From NCBI GenBank assembly GCA_016742095.1, contig JACVCJ010000034.1, forward strand, positions 1-38,349: a stretch of 38,349 bases of DNA, written 5' to 3'. Made by a program: the position numbers and the translations under genes. The stretch comes from Bacteroidia bacterium. Lineage in GTDB: Bacteria; Bacteroidota; Bacteroidia; CAIKAF01. Below the pieces are notes generated by a model that ran no database searches, was not told the origin of the DNA, and saw nothing but the letters and a program-made list of their open reading frames with translations. Every line of letters starts with the position of its first letter. Positions within the stretch are counted from its first letter, which is position 1. Positions 15,830 to 22,917 of this stretch are shown piece by piece.

Positions 15830-17626
15830 TCAGTTCAGGTAAAAATTAAGGAGTTTCAGGTTTTCCTGGTGTGGCCGGGCTTTGGCCTTGTCATACAGCC
15901 GTTGTTTCAGGCGTTGCAGTTCCTTCTGTTCAATGCGTTCCTGAAACAGGTCCAGCAGTCCGTCCAGGCTGTAGGTCAGGTACTCGTTGTCTTCCCTGGT
16001 CAATTCGATGTGCCCGAAATCTCTCCCCAGCCCGATCACCGTATTCTGGTCCCGGTCGGTGATATCGATCATGCCTTCCAGCAGCATGCCGTACAGGCGG
16101 GGACGCAGGTCAGGGAAGGAATCGCAGTAAAAAGAGATGAACCTGAGCCGTGCCTGTTTTATGAACAAAGCGCCGGGGTAACGTGTCACCAGTGAATCGT
16201 AGGAGGCAATGCAGGACAGCAGTTCCGGAACGCTTTCGGGGCGCAGTTTGCTGCTGTACGGAAAGTATATATAGCCTGAGCTGTAGAGCGGATTTTTTCC
16301 GAGGAAGCCAAAATAGGCAGACCAGGTCTTCATATCGCGGGCGTAGATCTGCTCCTGCCATACCCCGCTCTGTGCATATAGCGGGCTCTCCTTCAATTCG
16401 TCCAGCACGTAACGGCTGCTGATCATAATGCCGGTCATTACCGAAAGGTCTTCTTCCGTTAATCTGGCATATTCCCGCTGCATCCGGTTGCCGAGCGTAT
16501 CGAGGCTCATGTCTTTGTCGCGGGCTTCTTTGCTGAGTTCTACAAAAGTGTTCAGTTCCTGCATCATCAGGTTAAAGAGTTCTTTTTTGGGCAGGGTACT
16601 CTTCAGCAGGGCGCTGAAGCCCGGACTGTATACAATTTCCTTGCTGCTGCTGCGGTACGGAGAGTATTCCATACTTATCTGGTAAGCACCGTTGGAGCCG
16701 TATTTGATCAGTCCGCGCAGTTTTTCCTTCTCAATTGGGTTGCTTTCTTTCAGCAGGATCCGGCGCAGGCTGTTCTCCAGGGCCGTATCGGCTTTTATCA
16801 CAGAACCGTTCTGTATTTTGTTCCGTACCATAAACTCCCGCAGCAGTTCCCGCACTTTATACCCGGGTGTCTGCGGTGCGGCGGCTTTGTCTTCCAGGCT
16901 TATTTGCTCAAATATCTGTTTACACTCGACGCTCCCGCATTTTTCGGTATGGTATTTTACGCTTCCGCGATGCATCCGGTCGGGGTATAATGACCAGAGC
17001 GCACATATGATACTGTCTGCCCGGTGTTCGGCACTCCGGCCGTAGCCCGTGCGGCAGCGGGCCAGCAGGTAAAAAACGCGGTCATCCTCGCTGAGATTGC
17101 TGTTCAGTATACTGTCGATAAAGGCCTGGCTGCTGGTCAGCGGAGAACTTTTTCCCCAGGCAGACCCTTTGTCGCGCAGGAGCGCCTCTGTGCGCAGACG
17201 TGTAGTAAGCGGGTCTTCAGGTTGCTGCTGCAACAACTGCTGCATGTATAGCGTATAGTCATCATTGCTTTTGCTGTAAAAGGCCAGCCAAGTTTTCGTA
17301 TAGAGTTCGTTGTGGCAGGCTGTTCCTGATTGCCGCAGACTGTCGTCGAATGCCATGGCCCGCTCCCGGCCGTATACGTTCCAGAGGAGCAGGGTACGGA
17401 GCAGGTTCCGGTCTTTCGGTTCTTGCTGCCAGTAAGGTTCGTTGAGCAGCCATTCAGCCTTTGCAAAATTACCGCCGGGAGAACAGGCGGTCAGGGCCCG
17501 GCTTAGTTCGTAACCGCTTTTCTGGTATTGCGTATACGGAACAAGGCTCTGTGCCCGCAAAGCCGGCAGCGGGAGTGTAAAAAGGCAGAGCAGAACGAAA
17601 AAGTGCGGAGATCGGATTCGGAACAT
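15830..17626 (-). CDS. large secreted protein of unknown function
   Basis: 598 residues from the ATG at 17624-17626; an upstream in-frame Met (17666-17668) overlaps a -7 box and would spoil the signal peptide, which is otherwise a good one (FFVLLCLFTLPLPALRA-Q). The mature protein is mostly helical with many short Tyr/Leu/Gln-rich helices (YMQQLLQQQPEDPLTTRLR) and regularly spaced cysteines (CHNELYT, CGSVECKQIF, CIASYDS), suggesting a tandem-helical (TPR-like) scaffold, though no canonical TPR consensus is clear. I do not recognise the family. It is the first gene of an apparent unit with the WG protein. Confidence 0.65.
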   Translation of the reverse strand: MFRIRSPHFFVLLCLFTLPLPALRAQSLVPYTQYQKSGYELSRALTACSPGGNFAKAEWLLNEPYWQQEPKDRNLLRTLLLWNVYGRERAMAFDDSLRQSGTACHNELYTKTWLAFYSKSNDDYTLYMQQLLQQQPEDPLTTRLRTEALLRDKGSAWGKSSPLTSSQAFIDSILNSNLSEDDRVFYLLARCRTGYGRSAEHRADSIICALWSLYPDRMHRGSVKYHTEKCGSVECKQIFEQISLEDKAAAPQTPGYKVRELLREFMVRNKIQNGSVIKADTALENSLRRILLKESNPIEKEKLRGLIKYGSNGAYQISMEYSPYRSSSKEIVYSPGFSALLKSTLPKKELFNLMMQELNTFVELSKEARDKDMSLDTLGNRMQREYARLTEEDLSVMTGIMISSRYVLDELKESPLYAQSGVWQEQIYARDMKTWSAYFGFLGKNPLYSSGYIYFPYSSKLRPESVPELLSCIASYDSLVTRYPGALFIKQARLRFISFYCDSFPDLRPRLYGMLLEGMIDITDRDQNTVIGLGRDFGHIELTREDNEYLTYSLDGLLDLFQERIEQKELQRLKQRLYDKAKARPHQENLKLLNFYLN

Positions 17627-17665
17627 GGTTATCAATAATAGATTCTTACACAGGGTATTTGTGTG

Positions 17666-17673
17666 CAAATATA
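17666..17673 (-). promoter_or_regulatory. -7 box TATATTTG of the secreted-protein unit
   Basis: Exact TAnnTTTG on the minus strand, 39 bases upstream of the chosen ATG of the 598-residue gene. The surrounding 60 bases are AT-rich and gene-free, as expected of a promoter. It decides the start codon, because the longer alternative frame would begin inside it. Confidence 0.45.
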
Positions 17674-17726
17674 TACCCGCGAAAGTATAAATAATAACAA
17701 CTTAACGATATGTTAAATCTCTTTTT

Positions 17727-18239
17727 TCAGTATTGTACCAGGCTGTAGATTTCGCGTCCGGGCAGTTTGTGCCTGCCATTAAGAAAACGTAGTTCCGCCA
17801 GGAAACAGCATTGTACAATTTCTCCGCCGAGTTTCTCTACCAGCTCACATACCGCCGCGGCCGTGCCTCCGGTGGCCAGTACATCGTCGTGTATCAGCAC
17901 TTTTTCGCCGGGCCGGATGGCATCGGTATGCATTTCGAGGGTATCGCTGCCGTATTCCAGTTCGTAGGTGGCCTTCAGGGTACGGAAGGGCAGTTTGCCG
18001 GGTTTGCGCACGGGTACAAAACCGGCATGCAGCTCCTGGGCCAGCAGGGTGGCAAAGAAAAAGCCCCGGCTTTCTACCCCTACCACTTTGTCTATACGGA
18101 CTCCGTGCAGGGCTTCGCGGAAAGTCTCTACGCAGTAGCGCACCGCTTCCGGATCGGCCAGCAGGGGCGTAATATCGCGAAAAGTAATGCCGGGTTTGGG
18201 AAATCCTTCGATATCCCGGATGTAGTCTTTAAGTATCAT
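17727..18239 (-). CDS. apt: adenine phosphoribosyltransferase
   Basis: 170 residues, normal length. It salvages adenine with PRPP to AMP. The opening IRDIEGFPKPGITFRDITPLL is the Apt signature; VVGVESRGFFFATLLAQELH and PVRKPGKLPF follow; the PRPP loop VLIHDDVLATGGTAAAV lies near residues 113-129 with the two acidic residues in place (one of them DD instead of the more usual V-D-D). The start follows the monooxygenase gene by 20 bases, so the pair is probably co-transcribed. Cytoplasmic. Confidence 0.95.
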   Translation of the reverse strand: MILKDYIRDIEGFPKPGITFRDITPLLADPEAVRYCVETFREALHGVRIDKVVGVESRGFFFATLLAQELHAGFVPVRKPGKLPFRTLKATYELEYGSDTLEMHTDAIRPGEKVLIHDDVLATGGTAAAVCELVEKLGGEIVQCCFLAELRFLNGRHKLPGREIYSLVQY

Positions 18240-18259
18240 ATCGGGTGTTTTAGTGTGGG

Positions 18260-19282
18260 TTACGGTTTTTCCAGTCTGAATACTTCCGACAACAGCTCAT
18301 AGGAACGCAGGCGGGCCCTGTGTTCGGTGATCAGGTCCTGGATTATGAACTCCTGTATGTCGAGGTCGCGCCCCAGTTGTGTAAGCTGTGCATGTACCTG
18401 TGCGGGCGTTCCGCCGATAAAGCGCGGCGGGATGCCGCTGCCCGGGACATACGGTTCGGTTTCGGGCAGGTAGCCCAGCTCGGCAAGGGCTTCGTCCGGA
18501 CTGCGCATTTCTACATCGAGTACTCCTTTCTGCAGGTAACGGTACATAAGCACGACGGGTGCCAGCTGGCGGCGGGCCTCCTCTTCGGTGTCGGCACAAA
18601 CGGCGTGCAGGGCCAGGATCACTTCGGGCTGCATAATGCCGGTGGGACCTTCAGACGGACGGAAGGCCGAGCGGTAACTGCCGATGATACCGGGCGTACC
18701 CTGCTGGTTGATAAAACCGGCAAATACGTAGCGCAGACCCAGTGCAGCCGCGGCAGAGGCGCTCCAGCCGCTGGAACCGAGCAGGTACAGGTCCGGCGGT
18801 TCGGGCAGACTATGAATGGGCGTACTGGAAAAAGGATGATCGTCGAGGAACCCGTTCTCCAGCCAGCTTACCAGTTCGGTGATCTGTTCGTCGGAACGGT
18901 TGGGCGCGCGCTGCGAACGGTCCTGCTGCAGGGCCATGTCCAGCACGGGCCCGGTGGTGGCGCGGCCGGCTCCCAGGTCGATACGGCCGGGGTATAGCTC
19001 GTTGAGCGTGCAGAATAGTTCGGCCACTTTAAAGGGACTGTAATGATTGAGCAGCACGGAGCCGGAGCCGACACGTATACGGCTGGTGGCAGCGGCTACG
19101 GCGGCCATCAGTACTTCGGGGGCACGGCCGGCAATGGAACGTGCGCCGTGGTGTTCGGCCAGCCAGATGCGGTGAAACCCGAGCTTTTCGATATGTACGG
19201 CGATTTCTATACTGTGGCGGAGCGCATCGTGCCGGGTCTCGCCGGGCAACACAACGGAAAGATCTACAATGGACAGTTTCAT
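18260..19282 (-). CDS. LLM-class flavin-dependent monooxygenase (luciferase-like)
   Basis: 340 residues from the ATG at 19280-19282, where homology starts (MKLSIVDLSVVLPGET); the frame is open upstream for 31 more codons but crosses the promoter. Family marks are FHRIWLAEHHG, IRVGSGSVLLNHYSPFKVAE, YPGRIDLGAGRATTG and LYLLGSSGWSASAAAALG. This is the group of single-chain luciferase-like enzymes (MsnO8-like) with an FMNH2-type TIM barrel. The substrate is not predictable. It is probably co-transcribed with apt downstream, a common but unexplained pairing of a housekeeping salvage gene with an oxidoreductase. Confidence 0.85.
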   Translation of the reverse strand: MKLSIVDLSVVLPGETRHDALRHSIEIAVHIEKLGFHRIWLAEHHGARSIAGRAPEVLMAAVAAATSRIRVGSGSVLLNHYSPFKVAELFCTLNELYPGRIDLGAGRATTGPVLDMALQQDRSQRAPNRSDEQITELVSWLENGFLDDHPFSSTPIHSLPEPPDLYLLGSSGWSASAAAALGLRYVFAGFINQQGTPGIIGSYRSAFRPSEGPTGIMQPEVILALHAVCADTEEEARRQLAPVVLMYRYLQKGVLDVEMRSPDEALAELGYLPETEPYVPGSGIPPRFIGGTPAQVHAQLTQLGRDLDIQEFIIQDLITEHRARLRSYELLSEVFRLEKP

Positions 19283-19344
19283 ATTCGGGACGAAGCAGCG
19301 GTACTCCGTACATTTTAATTTATAACAGCAAGTCAGGAAACATT

Positions 19345-19375
19345 CAAAGTTAAGAAAGCGTGCAGAGCTTTGCAA
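19345..19375 (-). promoter_or_regulatory. promoter of the monooxygenase-apt unit
   Basis: On the minus strand, TTG at 19375-19373, then 20 bases, then TAACTTTG at 19352-19345. Both Bacteroidota elements (-33 TTG and -7 TAnnTTTG) are present with good spacing, about 63 bases before the start codon. The -33 end touches the outer border of the hairpin-repeat island (19374), so the island begins exactly where this promoter ends. Confidence 0.5.
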
Positions 19376-19420
19376 TTAAAAAACAAGCGTACGTACCTGT
19401 ATAAAGAACGCTTAAACGTT
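19374..19420. repeat. outer direct repeat of the RAYT island, left copy
   Basis: A 47-base sequence beginning AATTAAAAAACAAGCG and ending CTTAAACGTT. A second copy at 20786-20832 has the same length with four differences. Both copies run straight into a type A hairpin. A shorter third piece (GTACCTGTATAAAGAACG) closes the island at 20927-20944. Confidence 0.8.
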
Positions 19421-19806
19421 CGCCGGAGTCGCTCGGAGAGGACTACGGCGTTTTCTCAGAAGTAAGTATTCAAGTGTGTTTATCGTCTGAGTCCCTTTCA
19501 GGCGACTCAGACGAAGCGTCGTAGCGGGTCGTATAGTTTTCGAAGCGCCCGTCGGAGTCGCTCGGAGAGGACTACGGCGTTTTTCAAAGTATGCAGAGTG
19601 TTCAATGTCTGAGTCCCTTCCAGGCGACTCAGACAGAGCGTTATAATAGGCTGTGTAGTTTCGAAATGCTCGCCGGAGTCGCTCGGAGAGGACTACGGCG
19701 TTTTTCAAAGTATGCAGGAGTGTTCAATGTTTGAATCCCTTGCAGGCGACTCAGACGAGTGCGGTAGCGAGTCGTATAGTTTTCGAAATGCTCGCCGGAG
19801 TCGCTC
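19421..19806. repeat. left REP/BIME hairpin array
   Basis: Alternating 30-nt imperfect palindromes. Type A copies are at 19421-19450, 19550-19579 and 19671-19700, plus a half copy at 19793-19806 cut off 17 bases from the transposase stop codon. Type A has arm CGCCGGAGTC, centre GCTCGGAGAG and arm GACTACGGCG (one mismatched pair; the centre adds a 3-bp CTC/GAG stem). Type B copies are at 19484-19513, 19606-19635 and 19728-19757, with arms GTCTGAGTC and GACTCAGAC around CCTTTCAGGC or variants; the third B copy has two changes in its left arm. A-to-A spacing is 121-129 bases. The reverse complement of B aligns to A at 20 of 30 positions with no gaps. Confidence 0.9.
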
Positions 19807-19823
19807 AAAGAGATTCCACAAAT

Positions 19824-20387
19824 TCAGAGGCTTCTGTAACTTGTTAGTTGTATCGGCAATTCTTTATCAAGTTCATAAAAAGCGGCACTTGAGTGTTCAT
19901 ATAGACGATAATCATCAACGAGTTGCCATTTACCGGAAACAGGATTGTGATGTATGTAATCCAGTTTTTGTATCAGGAATTCTTCTGAAATACACACTTT
20001 ACAATTAAAAGAAGGGAAGAATATTTGGTGATTCTTATTCCTGTTCTGCTGATAATCAGGAACACTTTTCTGCAGGAAGGAAAGAAGAGAAAATTCTCTT
20101 TGTTCCTTAAGCCGTTTCACAATTTCATAAGCAAGGAAACGTTTGGCGTTGGATACGAGTTTAGCGAGATCAAGTTCAGGATTTTCTAAGTAAACTATAA
20201 AGTGTACGTGATTAGGCATGATAACATAGGCTATTATTTTGCAGCCCTTTCTGTTCCAGATGTTGAAGGTCTCATAAATGTTTGAATATGTATTCGTTTT
20301 TTGAATGAGGGCTAACCATTTGTAACATGTAAATGTACAGAAGTATATCCTGTTTGTGGAGGGTATATAAGATATTGGCATAGGCAT
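19824..20387 (-). CDS. REP-associated tyrosine transposase (RAYT, Y1/IS200-like)
   Basis: 187 residues from the ATG at 20385-20387; the family's first strand (RIYFCTFTCYKWLALI) starts a few residues in, so a longer in-frame start at 20426 is less likely. The HUH nuclease motif is AYVIMPNHVHFIVYL (His60, His62). The probable catalytic Tyr144 lies in QKLDYIHHNPVSGKW, followed by DDYRLYEHSSAAFY, the usual RAYT ending. These enzymes cut and join single-stranded DNA at REP hairpins and are thought to be domesticated single-copy relatives of IS200/IS605 transposases. The gene is visibly more AT-rich than its neighbours and is enclosed by REP-like arrays on both sides with no IS ends, which supports RAYT over a plain insertion sequence. 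Confidence 0.9.
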   Translation of the reverse strand: MPMPISYIPSTNRIYFCTFTCYKWLALIQKTNTYSNIYETFNIWNRKGCKIIAYVIMPNHVHFIVYLENPELDLAKLVSNAKRFLAYEIVKRLKEQREFSLLSFLQKSVPDYQQNRNKNHQIFFPSFNCKVCISEEFLIQKLDYIHHNPVSGKWQLVDDYRLYEHSSAAFYELDKELPIQLTSYRSL

Positions 20388-20431
20388 AAATATAATGAAA
20401 ATCGGACAAAAAAAGTAATGGTGCAAATGCC

Positions 20432-20906
20432 CGCCGGAGTCGCTCGGAGAGGACTACGGCGGTTTTCAAAGCATGTGTGTGTTTAACGTCTGAGTCCCTT
20501 GCAGGCGACTCAGACGGAGCATCGTAATAGGCTATGTAGTTTCGAAATGCTCGCCGGAGTCGCTCGGAGAGGACTACGGCGGTTTTCAAAGCATGTGTGT
20601 GTTTAACGTCTGAGTCCCTTGCAGGCGACTCAGACGGAGCGTTGTAATAGGCTGTGTAGTTTCGAAGCGCTCGCCGGAGTCGCTCGGAGAGGACTACGGC
20701 GTTTTCTCAAAAGCAAGTATTCAAGTGTGTTTATCGTCTGAGTTCCTTGCAGGCAGCTCAGACGAAGCGTCGTAGCGGATCGTATAATTAAAAAACAAGC
20801 GTACGTGCCTGTATAAAGGATGCTTAAACGCTCGCCGGAGTCGCTCGGAGAGGACTGCGGCGTTTTTCAAAGTATGCCGGTGAATCCCTTGCAGGCGACT
20901 CAGATG
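20432..20906. repeat. right REP/BIME hairpin array
   Basis: Type A hairpins are at 20432-20461, 20552-20581, 20672-20701 and 20833-20862 (the last with a G in the right arm). Type B hairpins are at 20487-20516, 20607-20636 and 20735-20764 (arms altered), with a truncated copy at about 20881-20906. The first two A-B units are tandem copies of exactly 120 bases, identical across hairpins and the A-B spacer and differing only in the B-A spacer. B-A spacers begin GAGCAT and end ATGCTC, so each B-A pair forms a longer inverted repeat. The 33-base spacer after the third A matches the one after the first A of the left array. Confidence 0.9.
20786..20832. repeat. outer direct repeat of the RAYT island, right copy
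   Basis: 47 bases, four differences from 19374-19420, in direct orientation, and likewise followed at once by a type A hairpin. With the hairpin included, about 77 bases are shared with roughly five differences. This suggests that one edge of the island was copied to the other side of the transposase gene. Confidence 0.8.
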
Positions 20907-20945
20907 AGATGCCAAAATGTTCGTCCGTACCTGTATAAAGAACGT

Positions 20946-21680
20946 TTATTTATTCCGGATCCGTTCTGTCTTTTTCAGTTTGCCTTTGCTATACGTTTCA
21001 ATAAACTCCAGCCTGCCGTTTTTGTCGTACAGGTATACGGTACCGTCTCCGTCTTTCAGCGTACCTTTTTCCATGATCTCGCCGCTGGAATTAAAATTGG
21101 ACAGTACTGTCCAGGGGCGGTCGTTTTTGTATATACGTGTCGTCCAGATCATGCCGTTGCTGTGATACACTTCTATAATGCCTTCGCGCAGGTCGTGGAT
21201 ATAATGGCCCGTGAAGCTTCTTTTGCCGTCTTCGGTGTAGATCTGCTGTAATCCGTTGCGTTTCCCGTTGCTGTAGGAGCAAACGCAGGCGGGCTGCCCG
21301 TTCTTGTAATACGTTTTGTAGGGGCCGTCGTATTTTCGGCGTACAAAAGTGCCTTCGCTTCTTAGGCTGCCGTCGGGGTAGTAGGTACGAAAAGGGTTGC
21401 GCTGAGAATCCGTACGTTCCGGACTTAGCTCGTAATAACTGAAGTATTCCTTGTGATATTTGTAATAACGGGTGTAGAGCTCCACACCGGCGATGCGGGC
21501 CTCTTCGCTTTTCAGGCGTCCTTTTTTATCGTGGTAACGCAATAACAGTGTATCGTCTTTCCTTACAACTTCATCGGCAAACAGGAGTTCTTCCGTGTCG
21601 CTGCTGTCCTGTTGGGCAAAAGCTGCGGAGGCAAGGCTGAAAAAGAAGAGCAGAAAGAGGTATCGGAAGCGGTTCTTCAT
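20946..21680 (-). CDS. secreted MORN/YwqK-type repeat protein
   Basis: 244 residues with a signal peptide ending at AFA-Q. The mature part has at least six MORN-like hairpins with the Y-x-D/N-G pattern: RTYYPDGSLRSEGTF, KTYYKNGQPACVCSYSNGKRNG, QIYTEDGKRSFTGHYI, EVYHSNGMIWTTRIYKN, and YLYDKNGRLEFIETYSKGKLK. Databases often label this family 'YwqK antitoxin', but nothing here supports a toxin-antitoxin role: it is exported and has no partner gene. It likely forms an extended beta sheet in the periplasm or outer membrane. The stop codon abuts the RAYT island, so the island is immediately downstream of the transcript. Confidence 0.8.
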   Translation of the reverse strand: MKNRFRYLFLLFFFSLASAAFAQQDSSDTEELLFADEVVRKDDTLLLRYHDKKGRLKSEEARIAGVELYTRYYKYHKEYFSYYELSPERTDSQRNPFRTYYPDGSLRSEGTFVRRKYDGPYKTYYKNGQPACVCSYSNGKRNGLQQIYTEDGKRSFTGHYIHDLREGIIEVYHSNGMIWTTRIYKNDRPWTVLSNFNSSGEIMEKGTLKDGDGTVYLYDKNGRLEFIETYSKGKLKKTERIRNK

Positions 21681-21810
21681 AGTGGTTTTTATCTCTGTTG
21701 CTATAAACGAAGGGGAGCGGCTTATCGTATACCGTTCTCCGCAAAGGGCCTGGTTTTATGAATGGCGGCAGTGTACGATCAGCTGCGCCTGTAGCCGGAG
21801 AAAAAGAAAT

Positions 21811-22686
21811 TTACAGCGCAAACTCCACCGGCAGGTAAAAACGGGTCTTTACAGCCCTGTTGTACTGGCGGCCGGGATACCAGCGCGGCATCGTCCTTAG
21901 TGCATTTTGTACATTCGTGTCAAAACCGGGTGCGCCCTCTACACCGCGTTCTATGCGGATGTCGGAGAGTTGTCCGTATTCGTTCACAATAAACGATGCA
22001 TATACGATACCCTGTATCTTTTTTCGTTTTTCACGGCGGGGATATTTTACATGATCGCGTAACCATTGCTGCATACCGCTTATTCCGCCCGGGAATTCGG
22101 GCATCTGCTGCGGATGGGTATATATTGCCGAGTCGGGGACAGGAACCGCAATGCTGTCTCCTGCCACAACAGGCATTACTTCTACCGGTTCGGGAAAGGA
22201 GATACCCCCGGCTATCGAATGCTCCCAGGGAATTTCACCTACGACGGGCGGCGGAACAACTACAGATCCTTCCCCGGTACACAGGCTGTCTGCAGCGTTC
22301 ACCGGTTCCGTAAGGTCCGGCCCGTCGCTGTCCGTTTGCCGGATAGCGGTCTCCTGCGCCGGTCTCTCCGGGGAACTTCCGCAGCCCGATAAGGTAAGGG
22401 CGCTGAGAGCCAGGATGTAAAAAGCATGATTGGCAAGGCCGGGCTGCTGCGGCAGCTTGCGGATCACGGTAAGGTAATCGCTATCCGAAAAATCGAGCTG
22501 GGAACGCAGTACACGTCCGCACACCCGTTCATCGGGCCTGGCCAGCAGGTATTGCAGGATGTCTTCCCGCTGCATGCGGGTGAAGTCGATCACATTCTTG
22601 CTGCAGTGATCGCAGAACCGGCCGCTGTGTACAATTTTCATGGCGTTCCAGTCGGCGTTGCAGGGCTCTTTGATATGGGCTTTCAT
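21811..22686 (-). CDS. TonB-family energy transducer with cytoplasmic cysteine head
   Basis: 291 residues from the ATG at 22684-22686, where family homology begins (MKAHIKEPCNADWNAM). Residues 1-75 form a head with Cys9, Cys25, Cys28 and Cys56 (GRFCDHCSKNVIDFT, then VCGRV), a known Bacteroidota module in front of TonB domains. One hydrophobic segment (about 87-102) precedes a Pro/acid-rich linker and a C-terminal TonB domain (about 205-291) with GIVYASFIVNEYGQLSDIRI and TRFYLPVEFAL. TonB transduces proton-motive energy to outer-membrane receptors. No ExbB/ExbD or receptor gene is adjacent. The hydrophobic segment ends in LSGC, so a lipoprotein-like reading is possible but unlikely given its depth in the chain. 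Confidence 0.85.
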   Translation of the reverse strand: MKAHIKEPCNADWNAMKIVHSGRFCDHCSKNVIDFTRMQREDILQYLLARPDERVCGRVLRSQLDFSDSDYLTVIRKLPQQPGLANHAFYILALSALTLSGCGSSPERPAQETAIRQTDSDGPDLTEPVNAADSLCTGEGSVVVPPPVVGEIPWEHSIAGGISFPEPVEVMPVVAGDSIAVPVPDSAIYTHPQQMPEFPGGISGMQQWLRDHVKYPRREKRKKIQGIVYASFIVNEYGQLSDIRIERGVEGAPGFDTNVQNALRTMPRWYPGRQYNRAVKTRFYLPVEFAL

Positions 22687-22917
22687 ATATGGAGAGGATT
22701 TGTATCGTAAAACAAAACGTTGTTCTCTTTTACATACGTACACCTCTGGTCGGAAAAAGTTCATACGAACATACACGCAGCGTTTACATTCCGCGGGTAG
22801 AAAGAAGCGCCTTTATAGATGTTTCCTGTCGGGCACCGTTCCGGCGGGGCATTTTTTCAATGCCTTCTCTACATTCCTGTCGAATTTTTCGCCGTCTGCG
22901 ACACTTTCCGTTTTTTC

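Noticed and set aside
19412-19708. Open frames running through the hairpin arrays (also 20272-20589 and 20721-20915)
   Set aside because: Their translations are only the repeat unit read again and again (S-P-L-R-A-T-P); they result from unit lengths that keep the frame open.
19421-20906. CRISPR array
   Set aside because: Repeats are separated by about 90-130 bases, two hairpin types alternate, the spacers are themselves repeated, and no cas gene is present.
20946-21680. Toxin-antitoxin system (family often labelled YwqK antitoxin)
   Set aside because: The protein is exported and no toxin gene lies next to it; the label reflects MORN repeats only.
22840-22917. Terminator for cphA
   Set aside because: A small GGCATT/AATGCC hairpin is present near 22855, but no T run follows on the minus strand.
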